From: Rhodococcus wratislaviensis
Lineage (GTDB): Bacteria > Actinomycetota > Actinomycetes > Mycobacteriales > Mycobacteriaceae
NCBI RefSeq assembly: GCF_900455735.1
Contig: NZ_UAUI01000028.1
Coordinates: forward strand, 124,001 to 188,000
Direction of reading: 5' to 3'
Length of the DNA stretch: 64,000 bases
This document shows positions 48,919 to 58,300 of this stretch, piece after piece. The stretch's first letter is position 1; each line of letters starts with the position of its first letter. A model generated the notes under the pieces. That model was not told where the DNA came from. It did not search any database and saw nothing but the letters and a program-made list of their open reading frames with translations. A program made the translations under genes and the position numbers.

Positions 48919-50133
48919 ATGTACGACAACGGCGATGAGTACGAACCCGATTCTGGCGCAGAGGAACGCGAGCCTGCTTCTGGCGGAGAGGAACGCACCG
49001 AGGCTCACGATCGCGCGGTGGGTGCGTCGAGAATGCGTGCTGGTGTTGCCGTCGTCGTCGGTGGCGTGGCAGTTGTAGGACTGCTGTGGCCGTTGGTGTG
49101 GGGGCCGGCATCAACTGTGCGTGGGCCTGCTGCTGTCGTCGGCGACTCGTGGGTGCTCGCCGCGGTCGCCGCGGGGCTTTCGGTCGTGGGGTGGGGCGCG
49201 GGTATTGTGTGGTCGCGAAGTGCCCGTGAGGAACTCGGCGAGGTGCCGGTGCGGTATGGACCCTTTCCTGGTCTGGGGCCTGCACAGACCGAGTATGTGG
49301 TGAGGAAGTGGATCGGTGACAGCGCGCCGACGGCGACACTGCTCCATCTGGCCGAGCGGTCCGTGGTCCGGCTGGTATTCGTCGAGGACGAGCGCTGGCG
49401 GATCGAGGGGATCGGTACACCGGATCGATGGGCGCGGATCGACCCGGTCTCGCGGGCGTTGGCCGATGTCCTCGGAATCCATACGCCGGGGGCGGTTTTC
49501 GTTGCCGACGGCTCGTTGAAGTCGGGATATGCGGTGAAGGAGGGCATGCGCGTGATGTCCGATGCGTGCCGGGCGTGGGCGGCGCAGGACGGTCTGCTCG
49601 CGATCTCGGTCAGGACGTGGATCGGACGGACGATGGCATCCCTGTGCATGGTACTGGCCGTGTTCGGGTTCCTCGGTGTGGTCGGTCCGACGATCGTCGG
49701 TGTTCCATTCGCTACGTTCGTCATCGGCTCTGTGGGGGTGTTCGCGCCCGGTACGGGTCTTCGGCACACACGGGAGGGGCTGCAGGTCTGGGCCCGAACA
49801 GCCGGTTTCGAGCGGGTGCTGTCGGGTCGATCGTGCACGATCGGGTCCGCCGCGATCGGTGAATGCTTCCTCGCCGCGGTTCCCTACGCGTTCGTCTTCG
49901 GTGACGCCAACCGCTGGGCGGTGCGGTATCGCCGCGCGACGGGACGGGTTGCCCCTCACCCCGGCTGGTACCCGTCGACCTCGTTGAACGACGACGCCGT
50001 GGGTTTGTACGCACAGGTCGGTTTCAACAGCCTCGACGCCACGTTGTGTATGGCCCGGTATCGGCTCGAGGCGGCCGGGAGCCGACCGGATACCGGTGGA
50101 GACCATCACGTCGGAGCGATGGGCGGTTACTGA
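48919..50133 (+). CDS. DUF2207-like membrane protein
   Basis: A 404-residue protein. An acidic N-terminus (DEYEPDSGAEEREPASGGEE) is followed by two membrane helices (AVVVGGVAVVGLLWPLVWG and WVLAAVAAGLSVVGWGAGIV). The central segment GPAQTEYVVRKWIGDSAPTA / TLLHLAERSVVRLVF matches the C-terminal domain pattern of DUF2207 proteins. A further pair of helices follows near residues 235-275. The extracytoplasmic DUF2207 N-terminal domain is absent. GAGGTAGG precedes the ATG. Function unknown. Confidence 0.75.
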   Translation: MYDNGDEYEPDSGAEEREPASGGEERTEAHDRAVGASRMRAGVAVVVGGVAVVGLLWPLVWGPASTVRGPAAVVGDSWVLAAVAAGLSVVGWGAGIVWSRSAREELGEVPVRYGPFPGLGPAQTEYVVRKWIGDSAPTATLLHLAERSVVRLVFVEDERWRIEGIGTPDRWARIDPVSRALADVLGIHTPGAVFVADGSLKSGYAVKEGMRVMSDACRAWAAQDGLLAISVRTWIGRTMASLCMVLAVFGFLGVVGPTIVGVPFATFVIGSVGVFAPGTGLRHTREGLQVWARTAGFERVLSGRSCTIGSAAIGECFLAAVPYAFVFGDANRWAVRYRRATGRVAPHPGWYPSTSLNDDAVGLYAQVGFNSLDATLCMARYRLEAAGSRPDTGGDHHVGAMGGY

Positions 50134-50479
50134 GTGCGAACGCTCGGCGCCCACGACTCGTCGCCGGTCCTACCGTGGCGACAGGTCGAGGAGTCTGCTG
50201 ATCGTCCGCTTGTCGCGGTCCACTTGCATGCTGCGCCATTTTTCGGCGCTCATGAACGATGTGACTCCGTGGGCGTCAGCCACTCTGGGGGTGGCTGTGG
50301 CCACCCCCAGCCCTGTGCGCCTTGGGTGTGTGTGTTTCGGTTCGACCAAATGCCGGCGCGGCGCGAACATCGGCAACACGATCGGCTCGGGGTGTACGTC
50401 GGTCAGTCCACCACGAGAAACTCGCGCGGTTCGTCGGACGCCTCGACCGGCGAAGGGCAGTCCGTGGGGATGTCAAGCA

Positions 50480-50770
50480 GGACACCGTGTTCGGTGCGAC
50501 CAGGTTCTCGTTGTCGGCCGGCGGTGCGTGGGTCGGGCGATCAAGGCTGAGAATGTGTTGGGCTGGGACTGTTCGGTGGTCGACGAGTCCGACACCGAGG
50601 TCGCCCGGATCAACAAAACGTGGGCGGGCTGGGGCGAGGCGGCAGTGACCAGTGCCGGCAAGTACGTCGTGCAGATTCCCCGGCGGCTGCCGGATCCGTA
50701 GGGCACTGTGGTTGCGGCCAGCCTTTCGATCGATCTGGCCGGCGCACTTGCCTGTTTCAACGAAGCTCCC
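50480..50770 (+). pseudogene. Phospholipid-scramblase-family remnant
   Basis: One frame reads DVKQDTVFGATRFSLSAGGA near 50470-50530. After a frameshift the next reads VGRAIKAENVLGWDCSVVDE, SDTEVARINKTWAGWGEAAV and YVVQIPRRLPDP, then an in-frame TAG (50699-50701) followed by GTVVAASLSIDLAGAL. This is the C-terminal half of a scramblase/LURP-one-type protein, with at least one frameshift and one nonsense codon. The N-terminal half is gone. Confidence 0.65.
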
Positions 50771-50860
50771 CTCGTGAGGCACGCGCTAATCCAGAACTGT
50801 CGGCGCAGATGTCCTCAGCGACTACTCATTCGGTCGCTGATCGGGGCGACGCGGGCCGCC

Positions 50861-51232
50861 TCAGTCGAGTCGGGACACCTGGTAGTGGATGATCCGATCC
50901 CCGTCGAGCGATTGCCTGACCAGCACGCTCAGGTACACGGTCAGCGTCGGCCGGTCCGTGAAGGAGAAATCGACGTTCAGGTAGCCGAGCACGACATCGT
51001 CGGCGAGTCGACGGGTTTCGAGGATCCGGTACGCGGCGGTCATGCCCAGTGGTTGGGAGGCGTAGTAGTCGGCGACACCCTGGCGTCCGACGGTGTAGGG
51101 ATGCAGGCCCTGGAAGATCGCGTCGGCGGTGAACTCGGCGGCGACGAGGTCGGGCTCGTGTGCGTCGACCGCGGCTTTCCATCGGTCGAGGACGCCGCGC
51201 AGGATCTCGTCGTGTGAAGCCGTGCTGTTCAT
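50861..51232 (-). CDS. SnoaL/NTF2-like protein (SgcJ/EcaC type)
   Basis: A 123-residue alpha+beta barrel protein: LDRWKAAVDAHEPDLVAAEF, TADAIFQGLHPYTVGRQGVA, then VLGYLNVDFSFTDRPTLTVY. It matches the NTF2-like fold used as small isomerases, hydrolases or stress proteins. It follows the SDR gene by 19 bp and is probably co-transcribed with it. Substrate unknown. Confidence 0.85.
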   Translation of the reverse strand: MNSTASHDEILRGVLDRWKAAVDAHEPDLVAAEFTADAIFQGLHPYTVGRQGVADYYASQPLGMTAAYRILETRRLADDVVLGYLNVDFSFTDRPTLTVYLSVLVRQSLDGDRIIHYQVSRLD

Positions 51233-51251
51233 GAGTGCCCGCCGCGTGCTC

Positions 51252-51965
51252 TCAGTGCCCGGCGCTCTGGCCGCCGTCGACGTGCAGGATCTCGCCGGTG
51301 ACGAACCCGGCGTGCTCGAGGTAGAGGATCGCGTCGACGACCTCGTCGATCTCGCCCAGCCGGCCGACCGGGTGCAGGGCAGCGAGGGCCTCGTGCGTGT
51401 CGACCGGGTGCATCGGGGTGCGAATGATACCGAGGGCGACGGTGTTGACCCGGATTCCGCGGGTCGCGTACTCGATCGCCAGCGACTTGGTGACCGCGTT
51501 CAGACCACCTTTGGTCAGCGATGCGAGGGCCGAGGGCACCTGCGAGTTCGCGTGGTCCACCAGGGTGGTGGAGACGTTCACCAGATGGCCGCCGCTGCCC
51601 TGAGCGAGCATCGCGGCGACCGCGCTGCGGGAGATGTCGAAGAAACCTCGCAGGTTCACCCCGGTCACCGCGTCGTAGTCCTCGTCGGTGTAGTCGGTGA
51701 ACGGCTTGGCCACGAAGATTCCCGCATTGTTGACCAAGGTGTCGATCCGGCCGAACCGCGCCAGCGCCTGCTCCACGATGTGGGCGCCGGTTCCCGGCTG
51801 GGACAGGTCGCCGGGCACGGTCAGCACCTCGGGATCATCGGATGCGCCGATGGAGCGGGAGGTCGCGACGACGGCGTAGCCGAGCTTGCGGTAGCCGGTG
51901 ACCACGGCCGCGCCGATGCCCTGGGACGCGCCGGTGACGATGACGACTTTCTGCGTGGTGTTCAT
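51252..51965 (-). CDS. Short-chain dehydrogenase/reductase, catalytic Tyr replaced
   Basis: A 237-residue SDR with TGASQGIGAAV, NNAGIF, and the C-terminal IRTPMHPVD and GEILHVDGGQSAGH. The catalytic region reads VNVSTTLVDHANSQVPSALA then SLTKGG. The Ser and Lys are present, but the residue four before the Lys, normally Tyr, is Ala. It may therefore be inactive as a classical dehydrogenase or use a different acid. It is upstream of and probably coupled with the SnoaL-like gene. Confidence 0.88.
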   Translation of the reverse strand: MNTTQKVVIVTGASQGIGAAVVTGYRKLGYAVVATSRSIGASDDPEVLTVPGDLSQPGTGAHIVEQALARFGRIDTLVNNAGIFVAKPFTDYTDEDYDAVTGVNLRGFFDISRSAVAAMLAQGSGGHLVNVSTTLVDHANSQVPSALASLTKGGLNAVTKSLAIEYATRGIRVNTVALGIIRTPMHPVDTHEALAALHPVGRLGEIDEVVDAILYLEHAGFVTGEILHVDGGQSAGH

Positions 51966-52111
51966 ATGCCGAAGTACTCGCTTCCGAAATGAGGGTTTTT
52001 CACGAAGGCTCGATGACCGAATCCCGGGTATCCGACTCGGGCCACGGGTGTTTCGCTCACGAATCGATGATCCGCGCGCGGCGAGTGCTGCGCCACGACC
52101 TGTTTACTCCC

Positions 52112-52136
52112 TCGTGGGAGGCGCAGCCTCCCACGA
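52112..52136. terminator. Hairpin terminator after LysR gene
   Basis: TCGTGGGAGGC / GCCTCCCACGA form an 11-bp perfect stem with a 3-nt loop, 9 bp after the stop of the minus-strand LysR gene. Confidence 0.75.
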
Positions 52137-52144
52137 CACCCCTG

Positions 52145-53056
52145 TTACCGGTGGGGGTCGTCCGCGGGCAGCCAGATTCCGCTGTCGTGGATGCCGAGAT
52201 CGCCGACGTCCCGGGTGAGGGCGTCGGTGGCGGCGAGCACGACGGGGCGGATTTCGTTCCGGCGCCAGACGAGCGACCACGTCCAGATCACCGCCGGGTT
52301 GATCACCGGTCGTGCGGCGAGGTCGGGCGGCAGCGTCGTGGTCTGGCCCTTGGGAGAGTTGAGCACGGGGCGGCCCGCGGCGCGGACGTGGTCGAAGAAT
52401 GCGGGACCGGTGATGCCGCCGTCGTCGATCCGCAAGATTCGCGCCCCGGTGTCGCGGGCCAGTTGTTCGGCGAAGAGGTTCCACGACGACCAGGACGTCG
52501 CGTCGTCATCGACGAGCAGCAGGACGTCTCGCGCCCGCACCGGTGCGGTGTCCGCACCGGCGGACACCGCGTAGAGCCGGTCCGCGCCGAGCAGCCGGGC
52601 CTGCAGGCCGTGGTGGGCGAGATCCGACTTCCGCACCCAGCACACGGCCAGGTCGAGACTGCCGTCGGCGACCCGCGCGGCCTGGGCGTGCGAAGGCACA
52701 ACCCACGGGTCCACGTGCAACTGCGCCACACCCGAGGTGCGCGCGGTCAGGTCCGCGGGAAGCCAGTTGACGTAGCCGATCCGGACCGGCTCCGCCCCGG
52801 ACAGGCGCTCGGCGCGGGCGCGCAGGTCGTCGGCGCGCTCGAGCAGTGCGCGGACGTGCGGAAGCAGTGCCGCACCGGCCGGGGTGAGGGCGACGGAACG
52901 GCGGTCGCGGGCGAACAGCTGCACGCCGAGGTCTCGTTCGAGCGCGATGATCTGCTGGGACAGGGAGGGCCCGGCGATCATCAGCCGCGTCGCCGCCCGG
53001 CCGAAATGCAGTTCCTCGGCGACGACGAGGAAGTATCTCAGCTGACGCAGTTCCAC
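52145..53056 (-). CDS. LysR-family transcriptional regulator
   Basis: A 303-residue LysR regulator. HTH: MELRQLRYFLVVAEELHFGR, LSQQIIALERDLGVQLF, then RRSVALTPAGAALLPHVRAL. An effector domain with VRIGYVNWLPADL follows. It is divergent from the muconolactone-isomerase-like and MFS genes, with a 94-bp gap holding GCCT-ATC-AGGC at 53089-53099 as a possible binding half-site pair. Probably the local activator or repressor. Confidence 0.9.
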   Translation of the reverse strand: MELRQLRYFLVVAEELHFGRAATRLMIAGPSLSQQIIALERDLGVQLFARDRRSVALTPAGAALLPHVRALLERADDLRARAERLSGAEPVRIGYVNWLPADLTARTSGVAQLHVDPWVVPSHAQAARVADGSLDLAVCWVRKSDLAHHGLQARLLGADRLYAVSAGADTAPVRARDVLLLVDDDATSWSSWNLFAEQLARDTGARILRIDDGGITGPAFFDHVRAAGRPVLNSPKGQTTTLPPDLAARPVINPAVIWTWSLVWRRNEIRPVVLAATDALTRDVGDLGIHDSGIWLPADDPHR

Positions 53057-53088
53057 GCTTGCTCATGCTACGTGCGGTAAGAGGCTGC

Positions 53089-53099
53089 GCCTATCAGGC
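53089..53099. promoter_or_regulatory. Small inverted repeat in LysR divergent promoter
   Basis: GCCTATCAGGC, a 4-3-4 palindrome between the LysR gene and the isomerase-like gene. A candidate LysR operator by position only. Confidence 0.25.
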
Positions 53100-53150
53100 A
53101 GAAGTAAGGCGGTCGTGGCGGGCCGGCCGGATCAGGGCACACGATGAATC

Positions 53151-53471
53151 ATGACCTCAACCCCCGAACCGAGAACGAGCATGCAGGAGTTTCTCGTCGA
53201 GATCACCACGACGATCCCCGACGGCACCGAGTCATCCGAAGTGGACGCGCGCCGCGCCGCGGAAGCGATACGCGCCAGGGAACTTTCGTCCGCAGGGCAT
53301 CTGGCCCGGTTGTGGCGCCCGGTCGGTGAGCTGCGCAGTATCGGGGTGTGGCGCGCCGACGACGAAGCGGACCTCCACACGAACGTGCTCGACACGCTGC
53401 CTCTGCGGCCGTGGATGAGTATCACCGTCACCGCGCTGCGGCCACACCCGAACGATCCGGGCCAGTGGTGA
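53151..53471 (+). CDS. Muconolactone delta-isomerase-like protein
   Basis: A 106-residue protein of the muconolactone isomerase family: EFLVEITTTIPDG, RRAAEAIRARELSSAGHLAR, LWRPVGELRSIGVWRADDEA, then LPLRPWMSITVTAL. The family acts in the beta-ketoadipate pathway, but no other pathway gene is near, so a relative with another role is likely. The internal ATG at 53181 (MQEFLVEI) matches the family N-terminus and may be the true start. Its stop overlaps the GTG of the MFS gene. Confidence 0.85.
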   Translation: MTSTPEPRTSMQEFLVEITTTIPDGTESSEVDARRAAEAIRARELSSAGHLARLWRPVGELRSIGVWRADDEADLHTNVLDTLPLRPWMSITVTALRPHPNDPGQW

Positions 53472-54709
53472 GAGCGTTTTCTCCGCGGGCGCACGTCGGC
53501 CGGGCGGCTGCGGCGTTGGCGGCGAGCATGGGCGTCGGGCGATTCGTCTACACCCCGATCCTGCCGCTGATGCACTCCCAGGCGGGTCTGTCCTCCTCGC
53601 ACGGGGCCGCGCTGGCCACGGCGAACTACATCGGATACCTGGTGGGGGCACTGGTCGGCATCCTCATTCCTGCGGCGGTGCGCTCGGCAACGGTCATGCG
53701 TACCTCCCTGGTGGTTCTCGTCGCGACCTTGGCGCTCATGCCCGCCACACACGATGGGTCGGCCTGGTTCGTCCTCAGACTCGTCGCCGGCATCGCGAGC
53801 GCACTCATCTTCATGATCGCCGTCAGCGCCATGCTCTCCCACCTGCGGTCGCACGCCCAGCACCTGGCCGGCTGGGCGTTCGGCGGAGTCGGAGCGGGCA
53901 TCGCCCTGTCCGGCGTCCTCGTGTTCATTCTGGGTTCGATCGGCACCTGGCGCTCAGCCTGGTGGGCGGCTGCCGCTCTGGCGCTGGTCTGTGCCGCCGC
54001 AGCATGGGCACTGACGCCGGAGCCGTCGCCGACCGCCACTGCCGCCGGACCGGGAGCGCCCGGCCGCCCACGGACCGACCGCTGGTTCACGGCCGTGTTC
54101 GTCAGCTACTTCCTGGAAGGCACCGGCTACATCATCGCGGGCACGTTCCTCGTCGCCGCGATCGATCACACCGCGGGCGGGCGGGTCGGCAGCGGTGCCT
54201 GGATTGTCGTGGGGCTGGCAGCGTTGCCGAGTTGTGCAGTGTGGGCGTGGCTGAGCCGTCGGTGGTCGCGGCCGATCCTCCTGCTGGTTGCCCTGCTCAT
54301 CCAGGCCGTCGGCATCGCGCTGCCCGCCGTCGTCGCCGGTGTCGGCCCCGCCCTGATCTCCGCCTTCCTGTTCGGTGCCACCTTCCTCGGCGTCGGGTCG
54401 TTGGCACTGGGTATCGGAGCGCATCTGCAATTCCCGCGTGCAGTGGCGCTGCTGACCACCGGATACAGTGTCGGTCAGATTCTCGGCCCCCTCGCCGTCA
54501 CTCCGTTGCTGCACGACGGCTACCACCAGGCCCTGCTGGCCGGTGCCGCTGTGGTCCTCGCCGCGGCCCTCTCCGCGGCAGCGCTGCGCTTTCGGTTCCC
54601 CGATCATGTCGGTGTGGTGCACGAACCATCGCACTCGAACAACCAACACGCGGAGACCCCGCAGGGTGCCCGCAGCGTTCCTTCCGCAATAGCGGAGACG
54701 ATCGCATGA
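53468..54709 (+). CDS. YbfB/YjiJ-family MFS transporter
   Basis: A 413-residue, 12-helix transporter. The N-terminus ALAASMGVGRFVYTPILPLM is characteristic of the YbfB/YjiJ group, with later helices FWxx-poor but clear, for example FVSYFLEGTGYIIAGTFLVA. It starts at GTG 53468, overlapping the isomerase-like stop (GTGA). Substrate unknown; co-transcription suggests transport of a compound related to the isomerase-like enzyme, under the divergent LysR regulator. Confidence 0.88.
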   Translation: MRAFSPRAHVGRAAAALAASMGVGRFVYTPILPLMHSQAGLSSSHGAALATANYIGYLVGALVGILIPAAVRSATVMRTSLVVLVATLALMPATHDGSAWFVLRLVAGIASALIFMIAVSAMLSHLRSHAQHLAGWAFGGVGAGIALSGVLVFILGSIGTWRSAWWAAAALALVCAAAAWALTPEPSPTATAAGPGAPGRPRTDRWFTAVFVSYFLEGTGYIIAGTFLVAAIDHTAGGRVGSGAWIVVGLAALPSCAVWAWLSRRWSRPILLLVALLIQAVGIALPAVVAGVGPALISAFLFGATFLGVGSLALGIGAHLQFPRAVALLTTGYSVGQILGPLAVTPLLHDGYHQALLAGAAVVLAAALSAAALRFRFPDHVGVVHEPSHSNNQHAETPQGARSVPSAIAETIA

Positions 54710-55352
54710 GAACGCCCGCAAAAGATCTCGATCGTGGTCGACGACACGACGACTCGCATCAGGGTGCGTGACCCGGAAACTGTTGCTGCAATGAAGTTTC
54801 TGCCCGATCACGGCTTGTCCGGGCTACCGTCGAGCAGGATGCGGGGTGAGCTGGTCGAGACCGATTCCGGTCAGTGTCGAGGTTTCCCCGTGGCTCGCGC
54901 GTCAGGAGGTCGATGACGAGATCAGTCGTACGCCTCAGTCCCCAAGCAGCTTTGAAAGAGCTTCTCACCGATGTGCCTCCTCGCACCCGGGCGGGCTGAC
55001 GTGTACGCGGCACCACCCTAGAAAAGACCTCGCGATCTTCCGCAACTCGGGGAGAGTGGAAGCGGTGACGTGCAGCATCGGATCGGATGCACGCCTCCGA
55101 TCCATTGCCATTCGAAGGCCGGCCAGCGCTTCCCGGAGCCGCTCATCAGCTGAACAGACTTGCTCCCGTGGAACAGCGGAACCATGCGCCGCGACCGATT
55201 ACCCGCGGATCCCGACCGGGTAAGCTGTGGGGCAACGAACGTATGCAGCCGCCTGCCGACGGGCACTCGTCCGGTAGACGACTGGGAAATCGGTGATGCA
55301 GGATGGACCAAGGGCGCGGCCTCCGCCTCCCAGGCCCAGGGCTGAGCGATCG
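54710..55352. other. Gene-free stretch
   Basis: About 640 bp before the second PknK-like gene. Possible frames are short and not protein-like. The promoter of the kinase gene should lie in the last 150 bp; no clear box is seen. Confidence 0.35.
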
Positions 55353-58300
55353 ATGATGGACCCGGATGGTTCCGCTCCCATCCGCGGTGCGTACCCCACG
55401 CTCAAGGCTGAACTCGAAGCCGAGGGCTTCGGGGAAGTGGAGGTGATCGGCCGCGGCGGGTTCGGGGTGGTATTCCGGTGCCGGGAGCCATCGCTCGACC
55501 GGGTCGTCGCCGTCAAGGTGTTGGGTTCGGGGCTCGACGAGGAGAATCGAGCGCGGTTTCTGCGTGAGCAGCGCGCGATGGGGCAGCTCTCGGGGCACCC
55601 GAACATCGTCAATGTGCTGCGGATAGGGGAGACTCGGAGTGGCCTTCCCTTCATCGTCATGCAGTACCACCAGTGTGACTCACTGGAGGCTGCCATCCGG
55701 GGCCACGGACCGACGGGGTGGGAGTCTGCGATCCGAATCGCGGTGAAGCTTGCAGGAGCGCTCGAGACCGTACATCGCGCGGGGATCCTCCATCGCGATG
55801 TCAAGCCGGGCAACATCTTGCTGACCGATTACGGGGAGCCGCAGCTCTCCGACTTTGGTATTGCCCGTATCGAAGGCGGCTTCGAGACGGACTCCGGCGC
55901 GCTTACCGGTTCACCGGCATACACGGCGCCGGAAGTGCTTTCCGGCGAGTCTCCCAGCGTCGCATCCGATATCTATGGGCTCGGCGCAACCCTGTTCTCT
56001 CTCATCACCGGGCATGCGGCCTTCGAGCGCCGGTCCGGTGAACAGATCGTCGCCCAATTCCTGCGAATTACCGCCGAACAAGCACCGCGTTTGCCGTCCG
56101 CCGGCATCCCAGCCGACGTTCGCGCGGCGATCGAGACCGCGATGGCTCGGGATCCAGGCGCTCGTCCATGCACCGCAGCGGAGTTCGGAAATCTATTCCG
56201 CGAGGTCGAACGCAGGCACGATCTGGTTGTCGACGAGATGGCGATATCAACTCGAGCAGAGCGGCCACCTGTTCGTTCGGTTCAAGAACTTGCCACCGGC
56301 ACAGTCAGCTATGTGCCAACCGAGACACACGCCGCTTCGCTGCCTGAGGCCGTCGGGTCGTCGTTGCAACCGCCGAGCGCGTCGACGAAGTATCGGCCGC
56401 CGACACCGACGCGGGCACTTGTACCACGCAGTAGACTCGCCGGACAGTTACGCGACGCCAGTCGCCGGCGATTGATCTTGATCCACGCCCCTGCAGGGTT
56501 CGGAAAGAGCACACTGGCCGCGCAGTGGCGCGACACCCTGATCAGTTCCGGTGTTGCGGTCGCGTGGCTGAGCATCGACTCGGACGACAACAACGTCGTC
56601 TGGTTTCTCTCACACCTGACGGAGTCGATCCGCACCGTCCGACCGGATCTTGCCGCGGAGCTCGGCCAGATTCTCGAAGAACGCGGCAACCAGGCCGACC
56701 GGTACGTGCTCACGACCCTCATCAACGAGATCCACGAACGCGGCGAGCTGCTGACCGTCGTCATCGACGACTGGCACCGAGCGACCGATGCCGCGACCAT
56801 CGCCGCGATGGGATTCCTTCTCGATCATGGGTGCCACCATTTGCAGGTGCTGGTCACCAGCCGCAGTCAGTCGGGATTGCCACTCAGCCGCATGCGGGTC
56901 CGTGACGAACTGGTCGAGCTCGACGCCGCTGCCCTCCGGTTCGACCTGGACGAATCCCGGGAGTTCCTCGTCGATATGTGTGGACTGACCCTTGAACAGG
57001 GCGAGATCTCCGACCTGAGGGACTCCACCGAGGGGTGGGTCGCGGCCTTGCAGTTGGCGTCGCTGTCTTTGCGCGGGCGTGACGATCCAGCTGAATTCAT
57101 CAGCCACCTGTCGGGCCGACACCGAGGCATCGGTGAGTACCTCGCCGAGAACGTTCTCAGCGCCCTCGAGCCCGACCTCCTCGAATTCATGCTGGCGACG
57201 TCGGTCACCGAACGGCTCTGCGGTGATCTCGCGGCCGTGCTCGCGCGCGTCGACGACGGCCAAGCGCTACTCGAACACATCGAGGAACGCGATCTGTTCC
57301 TCCGTGCACTCGACGACGAACGAGAGTGGTTTCGGTATCACCACTTGTTCGCCGATTTCTTGCGTCGTCGTATGCAGCGCGATCATCCCGCGCGCATCGC
57401 CGAACTGCATCGCACGGCGTCGCAGTGGTTCGCCGCGCACGATCTGCTGAGCGAGGCTGTCGGTCAGGCACTGGCCGCCGGGGACCGGGAACTCGCGGCG
57501 GACCTCGTCGACGCACGAGGGCTGGCGCTGATCGAGCACTCGCAGCTCGCGTCGGTGCTGGGTCTGATCGACAAGGTTCCCCGGGCACTGGCGGCGGATC
57601 GCCCCCACCTGCAGCTCGCCCTCGCCTGGGCGCACGTACTGCTCCACCATGACCACACCATCGTGGAGGAATCACTTCGTTCTCTCGATGCCTGTATCGC
57701 CGACCTACCCGCCGCCGACACCACTACGGCCGACCTGCGTGTCGACGCCGCGCTGGTGAGGGGAGTCGCGGACCTCTTCGGGGACCGCATCGACGGGCTG
57801 ACCGAGTTGGTGTCGGACTGCCTGGACCGGCAGAAGACCCTGCGCCCGTTCGTCCTCGCCGCTGCATCCAACGTCGCGTCCTACGAGGCGATTCACCGCT
57901 TCGACTTCGACGCCGCACAGCGGTGGCAGGAATGGGGGGCGCCCTTCCACGCGCGCACGACGGGGCCGTTCACTGGGGTATACGGGCACTGCTTTTCCGG
58001 GATCGCGGCAAACGAGATGCTGCGCGTGGAGGAGGCCGAGCGGTATTTTCGGTTGGCCTATGGTCTCGCGCGTGAGGCGGGAGGTCTCCACTCGTATTCC
58101 ACGAGGCTCGCAAGCGCAATGCTGGGGGATCTGCTGTACGAGCGTGGCGAGTTGGACGAGGCCGAACGGCTGCTGGACGAGAGCTATCAACTCGGCTCGG
58201 AGGGCGGTGTCGTCGATTTCATGCTCGTCACGTTCGGCACCGGATCCCGGATCAAGGCCATCCGGGGAGATATCACAGCGGCTGCCCAGCGGCTGGACGA

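Noticed and set aside
53132-53863. 243-codon minus frame over the isomerase-like and MFS genes
   Set aside because: His/Arg/Asp-rich antisense product; plus-strand genes have clear families.
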